From Halococcus morrhuae DSM 1307 (lineage in GTDB: Archaea > Halobacteriota > Halobacteria > Halobacteriales > Halococcaceae), in contig NZ_AOMC01000046.1 in assembly GCF_000336695.1 (NCBI RefSeq), positions 42,957-89,356 of the forward strand: a stretch of DNA of 46,400 nt, in the 5' to 3' direction. How positions within the stretch are numbered: position 1 is the first letter of the stretch; each line of letters starts with the position of its first letter. Positions 32,519 to 40,884 of the stretch are shown here, piece after piece. The notes beneath the pieces were generated by a model. That model did not search any database, was not told the origin of the DNA, and saw nothing but the letters and a program-made list of their open reading frames with translations. The position numbers were made by a program, and so were the translations under genes.

Positions 32519-33220
32519 ATGAATATGACACGAACGGCCGTCATCGCGGGCGTCGGTCCCGGACTGGGTGCGTCGATCGCCCGGAAATTCGTCGCGGAGG
32601 GCTGTGCAGTCGGCCTGTTCGCACGTTCCTCGGCATTCATCGAGGAGCTCGCCGACGAACTGAACGAGGACGGTGAGGCACTCGCGATCCGGACGGACAT
32701 CACCGATGCGGAGCAGGTCGCGGCGGGATTCGAAGAGATCCGCGAGGCGTTCGGCCCCGTCGACGTGCTCGTCAACCACGCGAGCGGCGGCGCGTGGAAG
32801 GGACTGCTGGACCTCTCGGACGAGGAGTTCGAGGAAGCCCTCGCGATCGGCCCGCAGGGGAGTTTCCACTGCTCACAGGCGGCCGTTTCCGACATGCTCG
32901 ATAACGACGGCGGGACGGTGATCTTCACCGGTGCGACCTCCTCGGTTCGCGGCAACGAGGGTGCGCTCGCCTTCTCGGCCGGGAAGTTCGCCGTCCGCGG
33001 GATGGCCGAGTCGATGGCCCGCGATCTCGGCCCGCAGGGAATCCACGTCGCTCACGTCGTCATTGACGGCGGCATCCGCCCGCCCGATCAGGACGTCGAA
33101 CATCCCGACGACTACCTCGATCCCGACGCCATCGCCACGAACTACTGGCAGCTCGTCGAACAGGACGAGAGCGCGTGGACGCTCGAACTCGATCTCCGCC
33201 CGCACGCCGAGGAGTTCTGA
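32519..33220 (+). CDS. Atypical SDR protein lacking the catalytic Tyr (SDR_c10-like)
   Basis: The 233-residue Rossmann protein (from ATG 32519) starts TAVIAGVGPGLGASIARKF, which differs from the usual TGxxxGxG. The catalytic region is TSSVRGNEGALAFSAGKFAVRG: Phe152 replaces the Tyr while Lys156 is kept. This is the pattern of the SDR_c10 subgroup, for which a Phe in that position is known. The downstream GPQGIHVAHVVIDGGIRPP is typical of that subgroup. A dehydrogenase activity is doubtful and a different role is likely. A GTG at 32516 and an ATG at 32525 are alternative starts. Confidence 0.8.
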   Translation: MNMTRTAVIAGVGPGLGASIARKFVAEGCAVGLFARSSAFIEELADELNEDGEALAIRTDITDAEQVAAGFEEIREAFGPVDVLVNHASGGAWKGLLDLSDEEFEEALAIGPQGSFHCSQAAVSDMLDNDGGTVIFTGATSSVRGNEGALAFSAGKFAVRGMAESMARDLGPQGIHVAHVVIDGGIRPPDQDVEHPDDYLDPDAIATNYWQLVEQDESAWTLELDLRPHAEEF

Positions 33221-33290
33221 TTCGCTTTCACCGGCGAGAACACTGCTCTGCAGCAGAAGCTACATTGCAGAACCGACTCATCACGATAGC

Positions 33291-34388
33291 ATGCCGGAAA
33301 TCGTCCACCACACCGACGAGAGCGCCGCTGGCGGTGTGTCACCGTTCGATGCCGCGATACGGGAGATCGTCGCCGACGAGGAGGTGCTGTTCGCGTCACC
33401 GTACATCACGCTTGACTATCTCGATGGCGTTCTCGACGATACAGCGTCGTGGCGGCTGTTGACCGACATGGAGGCGTGGCTCGACAACTACCGCAGGAGT
33501 GAGCGCGAAACCATCCGTGAGTTCGTCGCACGCCACCCCGAGCGAATACGTGACGTTCGGAACCTTCACGCGAAGGCTGTCATCGGTGAAACCGGCGCGC
33601 TCGTCGGATCGGCGAACCTCACCCGAACTGGGCTGGGACGACGGGACGAACTCGGCGTTCGGTTCGACGACCCCGAACGAATCGTGGAGCTACGCGAGTG
33701 GTTCGAGGGATTGTGGACCGAAAATTCGCCGGCGAAACTCGATGCCATCGACGAGCGCATTCAAACCTCCTCTTCCATCCCGAGCAGCGCAAGCGCGAGC
33801 AGTGCAACGTCGATTCCCTCGGAATCGCGTCGGGTTAGCGCTACGATAGCAAAATCCAGTCCTGAAAAACGAACAGGAGATGGCTATGACAGACTCATAA
33901 ATCGTCTAACGAAAGCACCGTGCCGCGAGTGGGCTGCGGAACATCTCGAATTGATGCGTGAACTCATCGAGATATCTGGATTGGATGATGAGGACAAGCA
34001 GTTGGTTACTTCAATTCCTTCATCAGGAACCGAGATCAGACTGATCATCGGGAACAGAGTTGTTTTCGGTTTCGTTGGAAAGACGGGAAATTGGACGCGA
34101 TTCATCATTCCTGATGACTACGAAAATATCGGCGAATTGCTGCAGTCTGTCCCACGAAACTACGATTTCAAGGGAGAAAGCGCACCTCATTTGCCAGCAG
34201 TTACTGATGGTCTACATAGGGCGCGCCAAACGCTATTCCGGAAGGCATGGATCGAAGCAACACTCAACGAGATCGGTCGATATGAGACGTCACCCTATCG
34301 TGATCGTAGCCACGAACCAGCCGTGTATCGAGCGGCTGTCGACCACGATTACAGAGAACGAATCCTCGACGAAGCGTTCGATCGATAG
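33291..34388 (+). CDS. Phospholipase D-like protein with extra C-terminal domain
   Basis: A 365-residue protein. The N-terminal half carries one HKD-type motif, LHAKAVIGETGALVGSANLTRTGLG (His and Lys 2 residues apart, with GSANLT behind), the pattern of PLD-superfamily nucleases and phosphodiesterases. One copy per chain implies dimer action, as in Nuc-type enzymes. The preceding segment EVLFASPYITLDYLDGVLDD fits the PLD lead-in. After residue 160 comes a Ser/Ala-rich linker, then a second domain of about 170 residues of unknown family. The DNA coding for the second domain is clearly lower in GC than the first, suggesting a later fusion or transfer. The start is ATG 33291. Confidence 0.75.
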   Translation: MPEIVHHTDESAAGGVSPFDAAIREIVADEEVLFASPYITLDYLDGVLDDTASWRLLTDMEAWLDNYRRSERETIREFVARHPERIRDVRNLHAKAVIGETGALVGSANLTRTGLGRRDELGVRFDDPERIVELREWFEGLWTENSPAKLDAIDERIQTSSSIPSSASASSATSIPSESRRVSATIAKSSPEKRTGDGYDRLINRLTKAPCREWAAEHLELMRELIEISGLDDEDKQLVTSIPSSGTEIRLIIGNRVVFGFVGKTGNWTRFIIPDDYENIGELLQSVPRNYDFKGESAPHLPAVTDGLHRARQTLFRKAWIEATLNEIGRYETSPYRDRSHEPAVYRAAVDHDYRERILDEAFDR

Positions 34389-34433
34389 CTGCCAACAGCT
34401 GTTCTCGCGAAAAGCTTCATGCTGACGCACACG

Positions 34434-34447
34434 CATGTGTACACATG
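34434..34447. promoter_or_regulatory. 14-bp perfect palindrome covering the vapB start codon
   Basis: CATGTGTACACATG runs from 34434 to 34447 and its last three bases are the antitoxin ATG (34445). Antitoxin genes are often autoregulated through palindromes at the start, so an operator is likely by analogy. Confidence 0.5.
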
Positions 34448-34633
34448 GGGACGAAGACCATCCGGCTGGACGACGAGGCCTACGAACGTCTCGCCAGCCG
34501 AAAGCGTGAGGACGAGAGTTTCTCGGATGTCGTCAAGCGTGTCACCGGCGAGCGATCGTTGCTTGAAATCGCCGGAATTTTCTCGGACGACGAGGCCGAA
34601 ACGATGCGCGAAACCGTTGCCGAGCGGCGTTAA
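34445..34633 (+). CDS. vapB: VapB-type antitoxin, orphan
   Basis: The 62-residue protein MGTKTIRLDDEAYERLASRK...FSDVVKRVTGERS has the ribbon-helix-helix-like N terminus and the acidic C terminus (DDEAETMRETVAERR) of the archaeal VapB/DUF217 family. It would bind its own operator and neutralise a PIN-domain RNase toxin. No complete VapC follows: the next gene is a convergent aminopeptidase, and only a 36-base ORF remains. Its start codon lies in a perfect palindrome. The TTTCTCGGA-type coding is ordinary; the flanks are AT-rich. Without a toxin it may be a domesticated regulator or a remnant. Confidence 0.85.
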   Translation: MGTKTIRLDDEAYERLASRKREDESFSDVVKRVTGERSLLEIAGIFSDDEAETMRETVAERR

Positions 34634-34679
34634 CGTTCGCGTATGACTGCAAAATTATTTGTTGACCTGAATAGCTAAC

Positions 34680-35780
34680 TCAGCCTTCGAAACCGTCCTC
34701 GAACCGGAAGGTCCCGTCGCGCTGGATGACCTCACCGTCGACTTCGATCCGCGAGTCCTCGCTCATGTCGACGATCATATCGACGTGCTGTGCGCTCTGA
34801 TTCTGCTCGTTGTCCTCGCCGACGTTGTCGTCGTAGGCACGCCCGACGGCCATATGCACCGTGTCGCCCATCTTCTCGTCGAACAGCATGTTGTAGCTGA
34901 AGTGGTCGATGTCGCGGTTCATCCCGATGCCCAGCTCGCCGAGGCGGCGCGCACCCGCGTCGGTATCGAGGATCGTCGTCAGCAGGTCCTCGTTCTTCTC
35001 GGCTTCGTGGGAAACGACCTCGCCCTCCTCGAAGGTGAGTCGCACGTCGGTGATCTCGCGGCCGCGGCGATAGACCGGTTTGTCGAAGTGGACGTCGCCC
35101 GAGACGGAATCCGGCACCGGTGCGGTGAACACCTCGCCACCGGGCAGGTTGTGGCTGTCGGTGTCGTTGATCGCGTGGTTGCCCGCGATCGACATCGTGA
35201 CGTCGGTCGAGGCACCCGAGACGATCCGGACCTCCTCGGCGTCCTCGAGGATTTCGACCAACTGGGCCTGGAACTCGGCCTGTTCGTCCCAGTCCTTCAG
35301 GATGGCGTCGTAGACGAAGTTCTCGTAGGATTCGATGCTCATCTCGGCGAGCTGGGCGTTCGCCGTCGTGGGATGCTGGGTGAGCGTCCAGCGGTGGCCG
35401 AGGCGCTCTTCGAGGATCGGGCCGTGGGCCTTCTCGTAGGCCGAGTTCACGTCCGGGTCGACGTCGCCGAGCTCGGTGACGTTCTCGTGACCGCGGATGA
35501 TCGCGTGGCAGTCGGCGGCCTCGACGAGCGCGCGCTGGTGGGCGGGCGTCTCGAACTCCACTCCACTCTCGTCGGCAGCGTTGAGATAGGCCCGCATCGC
35601 CCGGCCGCTGCGATTGGTCCGGATCGCGAGCGGATTGGCACCGCGTTCGCCCGCGACCTCGTAGAGGGCGGTCACGAGGTCGTCGGCCGGCGGTTCGGAT
35701 TTGATGAGGAACTCGTCGCCCGCGGCGAGATCGACGGCGTCGGCGATCAGCTGTGCGTGCTCGCGCACTCGTGGGTCCAT
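34680..35780 (-). CDS. M29-family aminopeptidase
   Basis: A 366-residue metallopeptidase of family M29 (aminopeptidase T-like), which removes N-terminal residues from peptides with two metal ions. The conserved elements are GDEFLIKSEPPADDLVTALYEVAGERGANP near the N terminus, NLPGGEVFTAPVPDSVSGDV (about residues 217-236), EKNEDLLTTILDTDAGARRLGELGIGMN and HFSYNMLFDEKMGDTVHMAVG, which carries metal-binding and catalytic His and Glu residues. The stop overlaps the end of the possible vapC remnant closely. The start is ATG 35780, with a 5' gap of 87 bases to the DUF5783 gene. Confidence 0.9.
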   Translation of the reverse strand: MDPRVREHAQLIADAVDLAAGDEFLIKSEPPADDLVTALYEVAGERGANPLAIRTNRSGRAMRAYLNAADESGVEFETPAHQRALVEAADCHAIIRGHENVTELGDVDPDVNSAYEKAHGPILEERLGHRWTLTQHPTTANAQLAEMSIESYENFVYDAILKDWDEQAEFQAQLVEILEDAEEVRIVSGASTDVTMSIAGNHAINDTDSHNLPGGEVFTAPVPDSVSGDVHFDKPVYRRGREITDVRLTFEEGEVVSHEAEKNEDLLTTILDTDAGARRLGELGIGMNRDIDHFSYNMLFDEKMGDTVHMAVGRAYDDNVGEDNEQNQSAQHVDMIVDMSEDSRIEVDGEVIQRDGTFRFEDGFEG

Positions 35781-35867
35781 GTCTCATCGAGCCGTGGACG
35801 ATCCAAACCAGTTTCGGAACCCGATCTCCACCGGCCCGCTTTAGTCCGTGCCGCACGTTCGCGGTAC

Positions 35868-36203
35868 ATGACCGAGTTCAGCCCCGAGAAGTTCGAGGAC
35901 AAGTACGCGAACTACTTCCCCGAACTCCAGACCGCCTACCGCAACGCCTTCGAGTCGATGAGCGAGCGCTACGACTCGGAACTGATCCACGCCGTCGACC
36001 AACAGGTGCTCAACGAGAGCGAACCGTTCTACGACGCGGACGAGGGGTTCCGGATCGCCGTTCCCGACGAGCCGTACGATCGGCTCACGGCCATCGTCGT
36101 CGACGAGGAGAAGTTCGACGCGGTGCTCGCCGAATACACCACGACGCTCGAAACCGAGCTGGCGAACGTGTTCGACCTCGATGCCGGGAGTCCAAAGGTC
36201 TAA
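35868..36203 (+). CDS. DUF5783 family protein
   Basis: A 111-residue acidic protein, MTEFSPEKFEDKYANYFPELQTAYRNAFESM..., with a second half containing VNESEPFYDADEGFRIAVP-like spacing and VDEEKFDAVLAEYTTTLE. It matches the haloarchaeal family DUF5783 by its opening and its length. Function is unknown. The NifU-like gene follows 25 bases later on the same strand, which suggests co-transcription. ATG 35868 is supported by the family start; the longer frame upstream overlaps the aminopeptidase as a shadow. Confidence 0.8.
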   Translation: MTEFSPEKFEDKYANYFPELQTAYRNAFESMSERYDSELIHAVDQQVLNESEPFYDADEGFRIAVPDEPYDRLTAIVVDEEKFDAVLAEYTTTLETELANVFDLDAGSPKV

Positions 36204-36228
36204 GAAGCGTGCGAGCGTACCGACGAGC

Positions 36229-36594
36229 ATGAGCACCGAGAGTCAGAGCAGCGATGACGACCTGCGCGAGGAGATCTCGAACTTCCTGCGCCGGAACTTC
36301 CCGCAGATCCAGATGCACGGCGGCAGCGCGGCGATCCAGGAGCTCGATCGCGAGTCGGGCGAAGTGACCGTCTCGCTCGGCGGTGCCTGCTCGGGCTGTG
36401 GCATCTCGCCGATGACGATCCAGGCGATCAAGAGCCGGATGGTCAAGGAGATCCCCGAGATCAACCAGGTCCACGCCAACACCGGGATGGGCGGCGGTGG
36501 CATGGGCGACGGCGGCTTCGGTGGCGGCGGCATGAGCCCCTCGTTCCCCGGCGAGACGACCGAGGACGACGAAGGCCCAGAGGCCCCGTTCTAA
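36229..36594 (+). CDS. NifU C-terminal domain-like iron-sulfur scaffold protein
   Basis: A 121-residue protein with one NifU C-terminal domain: LREEISNFLRRNFPQIQMHGGSAAIQELD, then the cluster motif GACSGCGISPMTIQAIKSRM with the two Cys (C-x-x-C). These proteins assemble or carry a [4Fe-4S] or [2Fe-2S] cluster as dimers. The C terminus adds a Gly/Met-rich stretch (GMGGGGMGDGGFGGGGM) and an acidic end. That tail is unusual for the family and may be disordered. The gene follows the DUF5783 gene. Confidence 0.88.
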   Translation: MSTESQSSDDDLREEISNFLRRNFPQIQMHGGSAAIQELDRESGEVTVSLGGACSGCGISPMTIQAIKSRMVKEIPEINQVHANTGMGGGGMGDGGFGGGGMSPSFPGETTEDDEGPEAPF

Positions 36595-36689
36595 GCCACT
36601 CCGCGGGTTCCGGTCGCAGGATCCGGAAACGATCGACGGTTTTTCGGCCGGCTATCTCTCAGTGACTACTGTCGCCACCGAGCGCCGCG

Positions 36690-38402
36690 TCAGTCGTCCG
36701 CGCCCTTGCCCTTCGGTTCGATATCGAGACCGAACTCCGCGGCCTGCGTGCGCCAGAACTCTTCGTAGGCCTCCTCGCTCTCGTCGACGGTGCTCCGGCC
36801 GTCGTCGACGCGGTCGAGTTTCAGATCCACCTCTTCGAGCAGGCGATCGCCGATGTCGCCGCTGATGACGCCGTTCTGGACCGCGTCCTGCACGGCGCTT
36901 TTCTCGCGCTGAAGCAGGCGGCGCTCGCCGACGAGCAGCTCCTCGCGCCGGAGATCGGGGTTCTCGCGCATGAGCTGTGAGATGGCCTCGCGGAGGTCGT
37001 CGCGCTCCTCCTCGTATTCGGTCGTGAAGTCCTCGTAGACGTCAGCCGGGATGTCGCCACGGCTGTGGAGGCGGTCGGCAGCGTCGAGGGCGGCGTCGGT
37101 GGCGCGTTCGCGCCCGCTGAGCAGTTCGTAGAGCTGCTGGTCGGCCGAGCGCGTGACGATGCCCAGCCCGTTGAGCAGCCGCGGCATCGTCAGCCCCTGG
37201 ACGACGAGGCTGAAGGCGGCGACGCCGAAGACCATCGCCCGGAGCTGGGTGCCGAGCTCGAAGCCCGGCGGGAGCCCGAGCACGAGCGCGATCGGGATCG
37301 AGCCGTGGAGCCCGCCCCAGACCATGACGTGCTGGTAGTCGAAGGGCACCTCGGTGCTCGCAAACCGGTTGACGAGCCCGGTGAGCGGGTAGACCACCAC
37401 CGCGCGCGCGAGGATGACGAGCACGATGGCGACCGCGATCGGGACGGCGAACTCGCCCAGCCGACGGATCGGCGTCGTCGCGCCGATGGCGACGAAGATG
37501 AAGGTGTTGACGATGAACGCGGCGGTTTCGAGCGTGTTGAAGATCGAGAGCTTCGTCTGTGGGCTCATCGCGTACTCGACGCCACGGTTGCCGATGAACA
37601 GTCCCGCGACGACGGTGGCGATCACGCCCGAGACGTGGAGGTAGTGTTCGGCCAGCAGGAAACTCCCGTAGGTGAGGATCAGCGTGAGGACGATCTCGGT
37701 CATGTGCTCGTCGAGATTGACCATCACGCGGTAGACCGCGTAGCCCGCGAGCAGGCCGACGACCATCCCGCCGAAGCTCGTCACGAGGATGTCCAACCCC
37801 GTCGAGCCGATCTCCTGCAGCGTGAGCAGCTCCGAAACGGGCGTACCGGTCCGTCTGGCTTCCTGGACGAGCGTCAACAGCGCCGTGAAGACGACGACGC
37901 CGACCCCGTCGTTCAACAGGCTCTCGCCCTCGACGAGCGTCGAGAGCCGTTCGGGCGCGCCGAGCTCGTCGAACAGCGCGAGCACGCTCACCGGATCGGT
38001 GGGGAGGATCATCGCGGCGAACAGCAGCGAGACCAGTAGTGGAAAGCCGAAGGCGAACTGGCCGACGAGTCCGAGCACGAGCACGGCGAGTATCAGGCCG
38101 GGAACCGCGAGGGTGAGGATCGTCACGAGGTTGTTGCGGAACGATTCGAGGTCGGTCGTCGCCGCGCCCTCGAACAGCAGCGGCGGCAGGAGCACCAGCA
38201 GGATCAGATCGTGCGAGAGCTGGATGTCGAACAGCTGGATGCCGGTGAGCGCTTGGATGATCGAGATACCGAAGCCGGCGAGGAGGAGGGCGATCGTGTA
38301 GGGAAAGCGGCCGATCTTGGCGACGAAGACGCCGACGCCCGCGGCGATCATGAAGACGACGAGCAGATTGACTTCGGTCGCCGCGACCGTCTGGGCCAGC
38401 AT
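36690..38402 (-). CDS. Na+/H+ antiporter, CPA1 (NhaP-like) type
   Basis: The 570-residue protein has about 12 helices and an antiporter core: YTIALLLAGFGISI, LLPPLLFEGAATTDLESF, the ion-binding segment FAAMILPTDPVSVLALFDELGAP with the essential T-D-P, and GESLLNDGVGVVVFTALL, with the second Asp of the ND motif. It probably exports Na+ in exchange for protons to keep pH and ions stable in high salt. The C-terminal 120 residues are a soluble, charged regulatory tail (LREAISQLMRENPDLRREELLVGERRLLQREK). I use ATG 38402 (MLAQTVAATEVN); the upstream extension has no support. It is divergent from the sulfatase-like gene, 115 bases apart. Confidence 0.9.
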   Translation of the reverse strand: MLAQTVAATEVNLLVVFMIAAGVGVFVAKIGRFPYTIALLLAGFGISIIQALTGIQLFDIQLSHDLILLVLLPPLLFEGAATTDLESFRNNLVTILTLAVPGLILAVLVLGLVGQFAFGFPLLVSLLFAAMILPTDPVSVLALFDELGAPERLSTLVEGESLLNDGVGVVVFTALLTLVQEARRTGTPVSELLTLQEIGSTGLDILVTSFGGMVVGLLAGYAVYRVMVNLDEHMTEIVLTLILTYGSFLLAEHYLHVSGVIATVVAGLFIGNRGVEYAMSPQTKLSIFNTLETAAFIVNTFIFVAIGATTPIRRLGEFAVPIAVAIVLVILARAVVVYPLTGLVNRFASTEVPFDYQHVMVWGGLHGSIPIALVLGLPPGFELGTQLRAMVFGVAAFSLVVQGLTMPRLLNGLGIVTRSADQQLYELLSGRERATDAALDAADRLHSRGDIPADVYEDFTTEYEEERDDLREAISQLMRENPDLRREELLVGERRLLQREKSAVQDAVQNGVISGDIGDRLLEEVDLKLDRVDDGRSTVDESEEAYEEFWRTQAAEFGLDIEPKGKGADD

Positions 38403-38487
38403 GTGGCGGGGTATTCGACACGATCGGTTAAGCGCCTCGCCTGCGGCGGAGACGACCGGTTGGCTGCCGAGCGGGGCGAACCGCGCG

Positions 38488-38494
38488 TATTTAG
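38488..38494 (+). promoter_or_regulatory. TATA-like box of the sulfatase-like gene
   Basis: TATTTAG is centred 27 bases before the ATG at 38518 and implies a leaderless transcript. Confidence 0.5.
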
Positions 38495-38517
38495 GGTCGC
38501 GGTCGCCACGGGAACGT

Positions 38518-39984
38518 ATGAGCGACACGCCCGCGCGGAACGTCCTGTTCGTCGTCATGGACACGGTCCGCAAGGACCACCTCTCGGTCTACGACGACGA
38601 GCGCGAGACGACGCCCGGACTCGAAACGTTCGCCGAGGAGGCCGCGGTCTACGACCAGGCGGTCGCTCCGGCCCCGTGGACGCTCCCTTCCCACGCCTCG
38701 ATGTTCACCGGTCGCTATCCGGGCGAGCACAACGCGACCCAGGAGAACCCCTATCTCGAAGGCCATCCGACGCTCGCCCAGTCGCTCACCGATCACCGGA
38801 GCTCCTGTTACTCCTCGAACGCCTGGATCACGCCCTACACGCATCTCACCGACGGGTTCGACAGTCAGGACAACTTCTTCGAGGTGATGCCCGGCGACCT
38901 GCTCTCGGGACCGCTCGCGCGCGTCTGGAAGACGATGAACGACAACGAGCGACTCCGACAGGCCGCCGACTGGCTCGTCAACCTCGGCAACGAGATCCAC
39001 GAGTTCCTCGCGAGCGGCGAGGGTGCGGACTCGAAGACGCCCGCCGTCATCGACCGCACCATCGAGTTCATCGACGGGACCGACGAGCCCTACTTCTCTT
39101 TCATCAACCTGATGGACGCCCATCTCCCCTACCACCCACCCGAGGAGCACAAGGAGCTGTTCGCACCCGGTGTGGACTCCACACAGGTCTGTCAGAACTC
39201 GAAGGAGTATAACAGCGGCGCGCGGACGATTAGCGAGGCCGAGTGGAACTCGATCCGCGGGCTCTACGACGCCGAGATCCACCACGTCGACGCCCAGCTC
39301 CACCGGCTGTTCGAGTGGATGCGCGCGAACGACGAGTGGGACGATACGCTCGTGATCGTCTGTGCCGACCACGGCGAACTCCACGGCGAACACGGCCTCT
39401 ACGGCCACGAATTCGGGGTCTACGATCCGATCGTCAACGTCCCGCTCATGGTCAAACATCCCGATCTCGATCCGGGCCGGCGCGACGAGCAGGTCGAACT
39501 CCAGGACCTCTACCACACGGTGCTCGATCACGCCGACGCGCGCGGCAAGGGCCTCCCGCTCGACCGCGACCGATCGCTGCTCTCGGAGAGCCACCGCGAG
39601 TTCGACGGCGGCGAGAACGCCTTCGTCGAGTATCATCGGCCGGTCGTGGAGCTCAACCAACTCGAGAACAAGGCCAGCGCCGCCGGCATCGAGCTCGACG
39701 AGAACTCGCGGTTCTACTCGCGGATGCGCGCGGCGCGCCGGCCCGACGGCAAGTACATCCACAACGAGCGCATCGCCGACGAGGCCTACCGGCTCGACAG
39801 CGATCCCGAGGAACTCGCGGATCACACCGGCGACGAGGACCCGATCATCGCCGACCTCGAAAGTGCCCTCTCCGAGTTCGAGCAAAATCGCGACGACTGG
39901 GGGAGCGTTGAGGGTGAAGAAGTGCTCTCCGAGATGGGTGACGACGCCAAACAGCGCCTCGAAGATCTGGGCTACATCGACTGA
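38518..39984 (+). CDS. Sulfatase-fold hydrolase/transferase with Thr in the active site
   Basis: The 488-residue alkaline-phosphatase-superfamily enzyme has the sulfatase frame: VVMDTVRKDHLS with metal Asp15, then the active-site segment PWTLPSHASMFTGRYPG, then VIVCADHGELHGEHG with the second metal site and a later HEFGVYDPIVNVPLMV. In sulfatases the first residue of [CS]-x-P-[SA]-R-x-x-x-[LF]-[TS]-G-R is the Cys or Ser matured to formylglycine. Here it is Thr55 and the Arg is His59. Thr as nucleophile is known in the related LtaS and phosphoglycerol or phosphoethanolamine transferases. So a phosphotransferase or phosphodiesterase is more likely than a sulfatase. No signal peptide is seen; cytosolic or Tat-independent location is open. 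Confidence 0.82.
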   Translation: MSDTPARNVLFVVMDTVRKDHLSVYDDERETTPGLETFAEEAAVYDQAVAPAPWTLPSHASMFTGRYPGEHNATQENPYLEGHPTLAQSLTDHRSSCYSSNAWITPYTHLTDGFDSQDNFFEVMPGDLLSGPLARVWKTMNDNERLRQAADWLVNLGNEIHEFLASGEGADSKTPAVIDRTIEFIDGTDEPYFSFINLMDAHLPYHPPEEHKELFAPGVDSTQVCQNSKEYNSGARTISEAEWNSIRGLYDAEIHHVDAQLHRLFEWMRANDEWDDTLVIVCADHGELHGEHGLYGHEFGVYDPIVNVPLMVKHPDLDPGRRDEQVELQDLYHTVLDHADARGKGLPLDRDRSLLSESHREFDGGENAFVEYHRPVVELNQLENKASAAGIELDENSRFYSRMRAARRPDGKYIHNERIADEAYRLDSDPEELADHTGDEDPIIADLESALSEFEQNRDDWGSVEGEEVLSEMGDDAKQRLEDLGYID

Positions 39985-40001
39985 GGACCAGCATTACCCG
40001 T

Positions 40002-40883
40002 TCAGTCGGCATATCCACGCTCACGCGCACGGATGAGTGCGGCGAGCGTCCGGTTCACCGGCACTCGACCATCAGCACGATCGACGACGGCACCATTGAT
40101 TGCGTCGATCTCGGTTTTTGTCCCTGCTCCGACATCCTGCGCCATCGACGAGGTGTTTCTCGCGGTCGCCTCAACCACCGATTCGAGCGCCGCGACTGCT
40201 TCGCTCTCCGCGAGCTCGACGCCCTGCACCTGAGCGACGCGGGCAACTTCGCGAGCGGCCTCGCTGGCGACGTCGTGGAGCGGATCGTCGGCGAGCGCGC
40301 CGTTTTCGACTCCGGCGAGCGCGGTCGTCGGATTGATCCCGGCGTTGACGGCGAGCTTTCGCCAGAGTCGCTTCGGCATCCCGTCGTCGTGTACGGCGTC
40401 GATGCCCGCCGACTGGAGCGCCTCGACCGCGCGCTCCGCAGCCGCCGAGGGACCGCCGTCGGGCGCGCCGAGCGCGATCTCGCCGATGCCGGTACACTCG
40501 ACCCGTCCGGGAGCGGGGCGTCGCGCGCCGTAGGTGCAGGTGCCGGCGAGCACGGTGTCGAGCTGCGCGGCGAGCGACTCCTCGTTCCCGAGACCGTTCT
40601 GGAGCGAGCAGGTCATCGAAGGACTACAGTCGGCGAGCGCGCGCCCGGCAGCGGGCGTGTCGAACGATTTCACGGTGACAAATGCGAGATCGGCCCGCTC
40701 GGGGACCGTCGTTCTGGCTTCGGGGTGGGTCGTGAACTCGACAACTCCCTCGACGGCGAGCCCCGATTCGCGGACCGCCGCAATGTGCGGGTCGCGCCCG
40801 ACCAGCGTCACGCTGTGCTCGCGTGCACAGAGCCCGCCGACGAGGCTGCCGAGACTCCCCGCACCGAAAATCAGGATCTCCAC
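40002..40883 (-). CDS. Ketopantoate reductase family protein (PanE/ApbA-like)
   Basis: A 293-residue Rossmann protein with the ApbA/PanE layout: ILIFGAGSLGSLVGG at the N terminus (an NADPH-binding GxGxxG type), VKSFDTPAAGRAL, CSLQNGLGNEESLA, the catalytic Lys region MPKRLWRKLAVNAGINPTTAL and the C-terminal SSMAQDVGAGTKTEIDAINGAVV, with the Glu that binds pantoate. It would reduce 2-dehydropantoate to pantoate for CoA synthesis. The start is GTG 40883, one base after the rubredoxin-like gene's stop; no ATG fits. Some relatives have other substrates. Confidence 0.85.
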   Translation of the reverse strand: MEILIFGAGSLGSLVGGLCAREHSVTLVGRDPHIAAVRESGLAVEGVVEFTTHPEARTTVPERADLAFVTVKSFDTPAAGRALADCSPSMTCSLQNGLGNEESLAAQLDTVLAGTCTYGARRPAPGRVECTGIGEIALGAPDGGPSAAAERAVEALQSAGIDAVHDDGMPKRLWRKLAVNAGINPTTALAGVENGALADDPLHDVASEAAREVARVAQVQGVELAESEAVAALESVVEATARNTSSMAQDVGAGTKTEIDAINGAVVDRADGRVPVNRTLAALIRARERGYAD

Positions 40884-40884
40884 G

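Noticed and set aside
33291-34678. A new defence system made of the PLD protein and VapB
   Set aside because: The genes are not overlapping, the antitoxin has no toxin, and no nuclease-helicase or restriction partner is present. It is reported as separate accessory genes.
34785-36203. Long plus-strand frame of 472 codons overlapping the aminopeptidase
   Set aside because: Only the last 111 codons (DUF5783) look like a protein. The rest is the antisense shadow of the M29 gene; GC-rich haloarchaeal DNA often leaves such frames open.
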